A stretch of DNA of 5,004 bases from NCBI GenBank assembly GCA_021161965.1, contig JAGGZP010000036.1:1-5004 (forward strand). Reading direction: 5' to 3'. Positions within the stretch are counted from its first letter, which is position 1; the number at the start of each line of letters is the position of its first letter. The notes below the pieces were generated by a model. That model was given only the letters and a program-made list of their open reading frames with translations. It made no database searches and was not told the DNA's origin. Source of the stretch: a bacterium. GTDB taxonomy: Bacteria; Patescibacteriota; Patescibacteriia; UBA2591; JAGGZP01. Position numbers and translations under genes: made by a program. Shown here in pieces: positions 1 to 4,767 of this stretch.

Positions 1-1
1 A

Positions 2-97
2 GCGTCAGGGCTAGGAGATAAGAGCGTCAATCAACGTGATAGCGAATTTGCCACCCCAAAACTTTTTGGTTCTTTTTGGTTACAAAAAGAACATTAG
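2..97 (+). other. Short open frame entering from the window edge (possible 3' end of a gene, or repeat DNA)
   Basis: A plus-strand frame is open from position 2 to a TAG at 95-97 and encodes 31 residues ending LFGSFWLQKEH. I recognise no family in it. It could be the tail of a gene converging on valS, which ends 69 nt away, but its last third is built from a 10-bp tandem duplication and an inverted repeat, so it may equally be repeat DNA that happens to be open. Positions 98-165 hold nothing I can name. No convincing GC-rich terminator with a U-tract is visible between this frame and the valS stop. Confidence 0.2.
62..92. repeat. AT-rich tandem duplication plus perfect inverted repeat downstream of valS
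   Basis: CTTTTTGGTT occurs twice in tandem (62-71 and 72-81). GTTCTTTTTG (69-78) pairs perfectly with CAAAAAGAAC (83-92) around a four-base loop. The hairpin lies about 75 nt beyond the valS stop on the minus strand. It has no T-run after the stem on that strand, so an intrinsic terminator role is doubtful; mRNA 3'-end stabilisation or a degenerate mobile repeat are alternatives. Confidence 0.5.
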
Positions 98-165
98 AAA
101 CTAAATTTTATCTATAAACTAGATTTGCTTACAGATTTTTTTATTGAAGTGGCTAGATAGTACAG

Positions 166-2685
166 TTAATTATTAGTAATAATAAATACCTCGATATTTT
201 TGAAATTCAATTTAACACCTTTTGGTTTTTTGTCAACAAATTTTAGTTTTGTTTTTGATAAATGCTCAATAATTTTTCGTTGTTTTTGAATTAAATTAAA
301 ATATTTTGATTCTTTTTTTAAAATATAAACAGAGATTATTTGAGAAGGATTAATTTTGTTTTCCTTTTTGATGTTTCTTAATTTTATTATAAAATTTTGA
401 ATAATTTTAAAATCTTTTTCTGATTTTTTGTCTATTAAATTTTCTTTAATTAAGGGCCAATTAGCGAATATTAATAATTGCTGTTTTTGTTTATTAAAAT
501 ATGAATAAATTTTTTCAGTAGAAAAAGGAATAAAGGGATGAAGAAGTTTTAATAAAGTTAGGTAAATCTCTTTTGTTAGGGGGATGTTTTTTTCTTTTTT
601 AGATATTTCAACATACCAATCAGCAAATTCGTGCCAGATAAATTCGTAAATTAAATGTTCGGCTTTCCCTAGCTCATATTTTTCTATTAAATTAGTTGTT
701 TCTTTTATAACATTGTTTAAACGGCTTAAAATCCACTTATCGGTTAGGGTGTTGGGTTTTGTCACCCTACGGGTGATCACCTGTAGGGTGAGGTTTTGGG
801 TGTTACTCCCTCCCCCTCTGCCCTTCGGGCATCTCCCCCTCTGGCAGGGGGAGATTGGGTCTTGGGTTAAAATAAATCTTCCAATGTTCCAAAGTTTATT
901 TATAAACTTTTGACTGGCTAAAAGAGCTTCTTCGCCAAAGTGAATGGCTTGTAAATCACGAGTAGTTTGATAAATAATCCCGAACCGCGTGGCGTCAGCA
1001 CCGTATTTATCAATTAATTCTAGTGGGTCGACACCAGTGCCAAGAGATTTGCTCATACGACGGCCTTCTTTAGTTAGGACAGTACTATGAAGATAAACTG
1101 TTTTGAATGGAATTGTCTTCATGAATTCTAAACTAGAGAAAATCATCCGTGCTACCCATAGATAAAGAATTTCAGGGGCAGTACACAGAAATGTTGTAGG
1201 ATAAAAGTATTTTAAGTCATCAGTTTGCTCTGGCCAACCTAGTGTTGCAAATGGCCATAGCGCTGAAGAAAACCAAGTATCTAAAACATCGGTTTCTTGG
1301 ACCATATCGCACTTGCCGCAAAAAGGACATTTTTTCGGTTTTTCTTCTGACACTACAAAATATTTTTCATTAATTTTTAATTTTGCCTTTTTATTTTTAG
1401 ATTCTTCCAGTTTTTTGCTACAGTAAAAAACTGGAAATTGGTGTCCCCACCATAATTGTCTTGAAATACACCAATCTTTTAAATTCTCCATCCAGTTAAG
1501 ATAAATTTTTTTATATCTTTTGGGAATAAATTTAATTTTGTTCTTTTTTACTACTTCAATAGCCGGCTGAGCCAATTCTTTCATCTTAACAAACCACTGT
1601 TCAGAAATTAACGGTTCAATTGGCGTGCCGCAACGATCACATAAAGAAAGTGAATGTTCGTAATCTTCTACTTTTTCTAGCAGACCTTGTTTTTTTAGAT
1701 CCTGAACAATTTTTTCTCGCGCTTGATTAACTCTCATCCCTTTATACGGGCCTGCTTTATCAGTCATTTTGCCCTCAGGTCCAATAACATTGATAATCTC
1801 TAAATCATTGGCTTGAGCCATTTCAAAATCAACCATGCTATGAGCCGGCGTAACACCCAAAGCGCCAGTGCCAAAATCAGGATCGACATTTCTATCGCTA
1901 ATAATTTTAATTTTTAAATTAACACCTAGAAAGTTAGTTTTGATTTCTTGACCAATATATTTTTTATAACGTTTATCTTTTGGATTAACAGCAATAGCCG
2001 TATCTCCGAGTTTTGTTTCGGGTCGAGTAGTAGCAATAGAGATAGGAAATTCCTTACTATATTTAAATGTATAAAGTTTAGTTATTTGAGGTTTATATTT
2101 TATTTCAATATCAGAAATAGCAGTATGACAGCGCGGGCACCAATTAACTATGCGTGGCCCTTTGTAAATGTAGCCCTTATTATAATAATGGACAAAAGCA
2201 GTTCTAACTGCCTTAGAATAACTTTCATCTAAAGTAAATCGCAACCTGGTCCAATCGCAGGAACATCCAAGTTTTTTTAGTTGATCAATAATTCGGCTGC
2301 CGTATTTTTCTTTCCATTGCCAAACGCGCTTGATAAATTTTTCTCGCCCTAAATCGTATCTGGTCAAACCCTCTTTTTTTAGTTCTTTTTCTACAACATT
2401 TTGAGTGGCAATACCAGCATGGTCAGTACCTGGCACCCAAAGTGTAACATCACCTTTCATTCGATGATAGCGAACTAAAATATCTTGAATCGTGTTATTT
2501 AAAGCATGACCCATATGTAGAGACCCGGTAATATTTGGCGGAGGGATAGAAATAACAAATGGCTTTTTTTTATGATCAATTTTAGGAGTAAAAAAACCAG
2601 ACTTTTGCCAGAGTTTGTAGATTTTTTCTTCGACTTCTTTTGGACTATAAGCTTTGGGTAAGTTTTTTACATTGTTTGATTCCAT
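166..2685 (-). CDS. valS: Valyl-tRNA synthetase (ValRS), class I, with in-frame insert and no C-terminal coiled coil
   Basis: This cytoplasmic enzyme attaches valine to tRNA-Val using ATP and clears mischarged threonine. In the 839-residue product the class I signature is HMGH (57-60) and the KMSKS-type loop is RMSKS (543-547). The CP1 editing domain shows ATTRPET (218-224) and FGTGALGVTPAH (271-282). The ValRS hallmark CISRQLWWGH is near 406-415 and DVLDTWFSS at 466-474. Cys pairs at 183/186, 349/352 and 453/456 look like zinc knuckles. The anticodon-binding domain begins near LTDKWILSR (647). Residues about 608-646 are a repeat-encoded insert. The protein stops at IEVFIITNN, where family members normally continue into a coiled-coil arm of some 60 residues; typical lengths are 860-950. 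The ATG precedes the normal N-terminal block (KAYSPKEVEEKIYKLW) and has no Shine-Dalgarno sequence. It is the last gene of the tsaD-tsaE-valS series, 180 nt after tsaE. Confidence 0.97.
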   Translation of the reverse strand: MESNNVKNLPKAYSPKEVEEKIYKLWQKSGFFTPKIDHKKKPFVISIPPPNITGSLHMGHALNNTIQDILVRYHRMKGDVTLWVPGTDHAGIATQNVVEKELKKEGLTRYDLGREKFIKRVWQWKEKYGSRIIDQLKKLGCSCDWTRLRFTLDESYSKAVRTAFVHYYNKGYIYKGPRIVNWCPRCHTAISDIEIKYKPQITKLYTFKYSKEFPISIATTRPETKLGDTAIAVNPKDKRYKKYIGQEIKTNFLGVNLKIKIISDRNVDPDFGTGALGVTPAHSMVDFEMAQANDLEIINVIGPEGKMTDKAGPYKGMRVNQAREKIVQDLKKQGLLEKVEDYEHSLSLCDRCGTPIEPLISEQWFVKMKELAQPAIEVVKKNKIKFIPKRYKKIYLNWMENLKDWCISRQLWWGHQFPVFYCSKKLEESKNKKAKLKINEKYFVVSEEKPKKCPFCGKCDMVQETDVLDTWFSSALWPFATLGWPEQTDDLKYFYPTTFLCTAPEILYLWVARMIFSSLEFMKTIPFKTVYLHSTVLTKEGRRMSKSLGTGVDPLELIDKYGADATRFGIIYQTTRDLQAIHFGEEALLASQKFINKLWNIGRFILTQDPISPCQRGRCPKGRGGGSNTQNLTLQVITRRVTKPNTLTDKWILSRLNNVIKETTNLIEKYELGKAEHLIYEFIWHEFADWYVEISKKEKNIPLTKEIYLTLLKLLHPFIPFSTEKIYSYFNKQKQQLLIFANWPLIKENLIDKKSEKDFKIIQNFIIKLRNIKKENKINPSQIISVYILKKESKYFNLIQKQRKIIEHLSKTKLKFVDKKPKGVKLNFKNIEVFIITNN
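762..791. repeat. 30-bp near-perfect palindrome inside valS
   Basis: The outer arms are TCACCCTAC and its complement, and the centre is the self-complementary GGTGATCACC. Only one symmetric pair (771/782) departs from perfect symmetry, as a G-T wobble. In the valS mRNA it would fold as a long hairpin, and it is translated as roughly TLQVITRRVTK. Confidence 0.85.
831..855. repeat. Perfect 10-bp inverted repeat with CTGGC loop inside valS
   Basis: ATCTCCCCCT (831-840) and AGGGGGAGAT (846-855) are exact reverse complements around CTGGC. The core CCCCCTCTGGC (835-845) recurs exactly in the tsaE insert at 3141-3151 in the same orientation, linking the two inserts as one repeat family. Confidence 0.85.
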
Positions 2686-2706
2686 TGATGTTTTTTAGGG
2701 TAAACA

Positions 2707-2752
2707 CACAAATAATTCACGAATAATACTCGAATTATAACTCGAATAATTT
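2707..2752. repeat. Four degenerate 11-12-bp tandem repeats upstream of valS
   Basis: Units CACAAATAATT (2707-2717), CACGAATAATA (2718-2728), CTCGAATTATAA (2729-2740) and CTCGAATAATTT (2741-2752) follow one another without gaps. The period is close to one helical turn and the array ends 21 nt before the valS start codon. It contains the only good -10 hexamer of this spacer, so it may be a protein-binding array or simply a degenerate repeat. Confidence 0.65.
2734..2739 (-). promoter_or_regulatory. Candidate -10 box for valS
   Basis: The minus strand reads TATAAT at this place, which would give a leader of about 40 nt before the valS ATG. The matching -35 position (TGTTAA, 17-nt spacer) is a poor match, so the call rests on the -10 alone. 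The box lies within the third unit of the tandem array. valS may instead be read through from tsaD-tsaE. Confidence 0.3.
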
Positions 2753-2792
2753 AATTTTAACAGAGATTGATAGATAAATAAAGAGGAACGTT

Positions 2793-2892
2793 ATCATTCC
2801 CGTTCGCTTTGTCATTCCCACTTGCTTTGTCATTCCTACTTGCTTTGTCATTCCCGTGCCCGTTGTCATTCCTGCGAAAGCAAGAATCCAGG
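2793..2892. repeat. 18-bp tandem repeat array ending in a dyad, overlapping the tsaE 3' end
   Basis: Five consecutive 18-bp units start at 2793, 2811, 2829, 2847 and 2865; the best example is GTCATTCCCACTTGCTTT at 2811-2828. The fifth unit continues to 2892 and contains an imperfect 20-bp dyad, ATTCCTGC-GAAA-GCAAGAAT (2868-2887), resembling the dispersed ATTCCC-N8-GGGAAT class of bacterial intergenic repeats (such as Neisseria dRS3). The resemblance does not show homology. The unit length is a multiple of three. The array fills most of the 180-nt tsaE-valS spacer and supplies the tsaE stop codon. Confidence 0.85.
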
Positions 2893-3366
2893 TTTTTGGA
2901 AATTACTTGAAATTCTAATTATCCTCTCATTCTCCATCTTGCCATGTTTAAAAAGTATATCAATTCTTTTCTTGGGTAAAATTTTTTTGATTTTATCCGC
3001 CCATTCAATAGCACAAACACAATCCGGCCGATTAAAATAGTCTAAAATGCCAATGTCAATAAGTTCTTGAGCATTTTTTACCCGATAGGCGTCGATATGA
3101 ACAAAATATTCAATCTCTCCCTCCTTTCCCCCTCCTAGCCCCCCCTCTGGCGGGGGGGAAACCGTATATACCTTCATTAATACAAAAGACGGGCTAGTGA
3201 TATGTTTTTTAATACCCAATCCATTGGCTAACCCTTTGGTAAAAACTGTCTTTCCTGTGCCAAGCTCGCCAGACAAAGCAATAACTTTTCCGCCTTTTAA
3301 TTCTTTGGCCAGTTTTTTACCGAGGTTGAAGGTTTGTTTTTTACTTTTGGTAAGTATTTTTAACAT
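2866..3366 (-). CDS. tsaE: tRNA t6A37 threonylcarbamoyltransferase complex ATPase TsaE
   Basis: TsaE is the P-loop ATPase that works with TsaD and TsaB to make N6-threonylcarbamoyladenosine at position 37 of tRNAs reading ANN codons, in the cytoplasm. The 166-residue product has Walker A GELGTGKT (33-40), the switch-like SPSF (58-61), the family motif HIDAYR (90-95), ELIDIGILDYF (101-111) and IEWADKI (120-126). Usual length is about 150-160. Two parts are not family-like: about 14-17 residues near 68-84 (TVSPPPEGGLGGGKEGE) between SPSF and HIDAYR, encoded by GC-rich repeat DNA, and the last eight residues (PGFLLSQE) plus stop, encoded by the edge of the 18-bp repeat array. The ATG starts 45 nt after the tsaD stop with no Shine-Dalgarno sequence, so co-transcription with tsaD is likely. 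Confidence 0.95.
   Translation of the reverse strand: MLKILTKSKKQTFNLGKKLAKELKGGKVIALSGELGTGKTVFTKGLANGLGIKKHITSPSFVLMKVYTVSPPPEGGLGGGKEGEIEYFVHIDAYRVKNAQELIDIGILDYFNRPDCVCAIEWADKIKKILPKKRIDILFKHGKMENERIIRISSNFQKPGFLLSQE
3115..3165. repeat. GC-rich palindromic repeat inserted in frame in tsaE
   Basis: A C-rich/G-rich stretch stands out sharply from the AT-rich gene. CCCCCCC (3139-3145) pairs with GGGGGGG (3152-3158) around TCTGGC. It includes CCCCCTCTGGC (3141-3151), identical to valS 835-845. In tsaE the core is read in a different frame (giving Pro-Glu-Gly) from valS (Gln-Arg-Gly), and both remain open. The encoded residues lie in the variable loop between the switch motif and HxDxYR. Confidence 0.8.
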
Positions 3367-3411
3367 ATAATTTTGTTTCTTGATAATAATTAAATTAATT
3401 CTAGTTGCAGG

Positions 3412-4431
3412 CTAACTTTTGTCTTTTTGAATAGTGCGAAATTTTTTATTTAATGTCTGAAAATATCCAGCTATAGCAACCATAGCGGCGTTGTCAGTAC
3501 AAAATTGGGTGTTGGGTGTTAGGTAATGGGTGGTGGGTAGATAATAATTGATTTTTTCTTGAAGTTGTTTACGAAGCTGCTGATTGGCTGCCACACCACC
3601 AGCTAACATAATAGTTTTGACTTTATATTTTTTTGCTGCTTTAATAGTTTTTTTTAATAAAACATCAATAATTGCTTGTTGGGTTCCGGCTGCTAGGTCT
3701 GGAATTAATTTTTTAATATTTTTCTTTTTCTTTTTTAGGTCTCTTAATTTATATAACATGGCGGTTTTAAGTCCAGAAAAACTAAAATTGAAATCTTGAC
3801 TATTAATCATTGGCCGAGGTAAATTATAAGCAGACGGATTACCTTTTTTGGCAAGTTTTTCAATAATTGGCCCACCGGGATAGCCAATATCTAACATTTT
3901 AGCAATTTTATCAAAACACTCGCCAGCCGCGTCATCAAGCGTCTGGCCGATTTTTTTAAAACTAAATTTATCTTTCATTAAAACTAATTCAGTATGACCT
4001 CCGGAAACTATTAAACCCAAGGCAGGAAATTTTATTTTTTTGTTCTTTAAGTAATTGACATAAATATGAGCCTTAAGATGATTAACTTTCGCTAGAGGTT
4101 TTTGCCATAAATAGGCTAAAGTTTTAGCCGCCTCTAAACCAACTAACAAAGAAGTAATTAAACCGGGATGGCTAGTAACACTAATCAAGTCAATATTTTT
4201 CGGTTTGATTTTTGCTTTTTTAATTGCTTGATCAATGATAGGAATAATATTTTTTAAATGATGTCGAGCCGCTAATTCAGGAACTACTCCTCCGTATTTT
4301 TGATGAATTTTTATTTGAGAAGCGACAATGTTAGATAAAATAAAAAAATGAGGATAACCCCTTCCTCTTTTTATTTTAATAACAGAAGCAGCAGTTTCAT
4401 CACAAGATGTTTCAATACCTAGAATAATCAT
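3412..4431 (-). CDS. tsaD: tRNA N6-adenosine threonylcarbamoyltransferase TsaD (Kae1/YgjD/OSGEP family)
   Basis: TsaD transfers the threonylcarbamoyl group from threonylcarbamoyl-AMP to A37 of ANN-reading tRNAs, in the cytoplasm with TsaB and TsaE. The 339-residue length is normal. Visible family signatures are GIETSCDET (5-13), the metal-binding HxxxH (H118, H122) in VNHLKAH, SGGHTELV (143-150), LDDAAGECFDK (165-175), FSFSGLKTA (216-224), AGGVAAN (277-283) and CTDNAAM (311-317) with the metal ligand Asp313. The start is secure because MIILGIETSCDET is the standard N-terminus. Residues about 300-308 (TTHYLTPNT) are an extra segment just before CTDN, encoded by GGGTGTT-type repeat DNA. It is the first gene of the minus-strand block, with an extended -10 promoter placed so close to the ATG that the mRNA is probably leaderless. 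No tsaB or tsaC is in the window. Confidence 0.97.
   Translation of the reverse strand: MIILGIETSCDETAASVIKIKRGRGYPHFFILSNIVASQIKIHQKYGGVVPELAARHHLKNIIPIIDQAIKKAKIKPKNIDLISVTSHPGLITSLLVGLEAAKTLAYLWQKPLAKVNHLKAHIYVNYLKNKKIKFPALGLIVSGGHTELVLMKDKFSFKKIGQTLDDAAGECFDKIAKMLDIGYPGGPIIEKLAKKGNPSAYNLPRPMINSQDFNFSFSGLKTAMLYKLRDLKKKKKNIKKLIPDLAAGTQQAIIDVLLKKTIKAAKKYKVKTIMLAGGVAANQQLRKQLQEKINYYLPTTHYLTPNTQFCTDNAAMVAIAGYFQTLNKKFRTIQKDKS
3504..3540. repeat. GGGTGTT-type short repeat inserted in frame in tsaD
   Basis: Degenerate copies of GGGTGTT/GGGTAAT/GGGTGGT sit between the QQLRKQLQEKINYY block and the invariant CTDN block. GGGTGTTGGGT (3507-3517) recurs exactly at the edge of the valS insert (747-757) in the same orientation and the same reading frame, giving Pro-Asn-Thr in both proteins. 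The extra coding is about nine residues compared with usual TsaD spacing. Confidence 0.7.
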
Positions 4432-4437
4432 GTTTGT

Positions 4438-4465
4438 ATTATATCAAAAATTTTAGTTCAATCAA
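4438..4465 (-). promoter_or_regulatory. tsaD promoter, extended -10, probable leaderless start
   Basis: On the minus strand TATAAT (4438-4443) is preceded by TGA, forming an extended -10 (TGnTATAAT). TTGATT (4460-4465) lies 16 nt upstream as a -35. Only six bases separate the -10 from the tsaD ATG, so transcription should begin at or next to the A of the start codon. Confidence 0.7.
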
Positions 4466-4480
4466 GTTGACTGAAATAAA
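4452..4480. promoter_or_regulatory. Operator-like dyad between the divergent promoters
   Basis: Two 14-base arms around G4466 match at 12 of 14 positions (mismatches 4456/4476 and 4461/4471). The inner arms read TTCAATCAA and TTGACTGAA. The dyad covers the tsaD -35 on the minus strand and a TTGACT (4467-4472) usable as a plus-strand -35 with TAAAGT (4490-4495), 17-nt spacer. Binding of a dimeric regulator would block both; no regulator gene is visible. Confidence 0.4.
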
Positions 4481-4510
4481 TTTTTGTAATAAAGTAAAAA
4501 GTAGGCGTTT

Positions 4511-4538
4511 TTGTTTCTAAGAATTTGAAATCTATAAT
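4511..4538 (+). promoter_or_regulatory. tRNA-Glu promoter
   Basis: A perfect TATAAT -10 lies at 4533-4538 with TTGTTT (4511-4516) as -35 and a 16-nt spacer. The predicted start near 4545 leaves only about 10 nt before the mature tRNA 5' end, as is common for tRNA genes. A weaker upstream promoter, TTGACT-N17-TAAAGT (4467-4495), could also serve. Confidence 0.65.
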
Positions 4539-4554
4539 TTGTAGAATTCTTTAT

Positions 4555-4626
4555 GGCCCTGTCGTCTAGTGGTTAGGACTCCAGGTTTTCATCCTGGCAA
4601 CAGGGGTTCGATTCCCCTCAGGGCTA
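4555..4626 (+). tRNA. tRNA-Glu, anticodon TTC
   Basis: All cloverleaf parts are present. The acceptor stem pairs 4555-4561 with 4619-4625 (7 bp, first pair G-U). The D stem is GTCT/GGAC. The anticodon stem CCAGG (4581-4585) pairs with CCTGG (4593-4597) around TTTTCAT, placing TTC at 4588-4590. The T stem AGGGG/CCCCT encloses the TTCGATT loop. The discriminator is A4626 and no CCA is encoded, so a CCA-adding enzyme is needed. It reads GAA/GAG codons. It stands alone, divergent from tsaD and upstream of hsp20. No strong terminator follows; only a weak 4-bp stem (4646-4657) is seen. Confidence 0.98.
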
Positions 4627-4767
4627 TAAAAAATTTTAGGAAAAACGAGAATCCTCGATATTGTTTTGGGCTTCTGTATTTTAGGAGATGCTATTTCTAC
4701 CAGGGATTTCATATAGTGTGTATTGGAGGAAAATAAAAAAAATAAAAAATAAAAACAAACAAAATTT

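Larger units (their letters stand above)
748..864. repeat. Composite palindromic repeat inserted in frame in valS
   Basis: This 117-bp stretch is much richer in G+C than the surrounding gene and encodes about 39 residues (608-646, low-complexity Gly/Arg/Pro/Thr) between conserved blocks NIGRFILT and LTDKWILSR. Family members such as E. coli ValRS have a variable linker of about 18-20 residues here. From left to right on the plus strand it holds a GGGTGTTGGGT word (747-757), a 30-bp palindrome (762-791), a TGCCC/GGGCA mini-hairpin (819-831), an 11-bp direct repeat CTCCCCCTCTG (810-820 and 833-843) and a perfect 10-bp-stem hairpin (831-855). The gene stays open throughout, so the insert appears to be tolerated at a surface loop. 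Confidence 0.8.

Noticed and set aside
713..913. Plus-strand frame antisense to valS
   Set aside because: It is open mainly because the palindromic insert is stop-poor on both strands; no start context and no family features.
1948..2232. Plus-strand frame antisense to the valS editing domain
   Set aside because: It is a shadow of a strongly supported gene with low-complexity composition.
2686..2865. T-box riboswitch ahead of valS
   Set aside because: No T-box consensus, specifier stem or terminator/antiterminator pair is visible, and the spacer is mostly tandem repeats.
2793..2892. CRISPR array
   Set aside because: The 18-bp units are contiguous with no unique spacers, so this is a simple tandem repeat.
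2822..3040. Plus-strand frame beginning MLCHSYLLCHSRARCHSCESKNPGFW
   Set aside because: It is the translation of the 18-bp repeat array followed by antisense tsaE; Cys/His spacing comes from the repeat period and is not a metal-binding design.
3584..3799. Plus-strand frame antisense to tsaD
   Set aside because: Phe-rich runs are the complement of Lys codons in tsaD; no independent support.
4646..4657. Terminator after tRNA-Glu
   Set aside because: The CGAG/CTCG stem is only four pairs and lacks a clean T-run directly after it.
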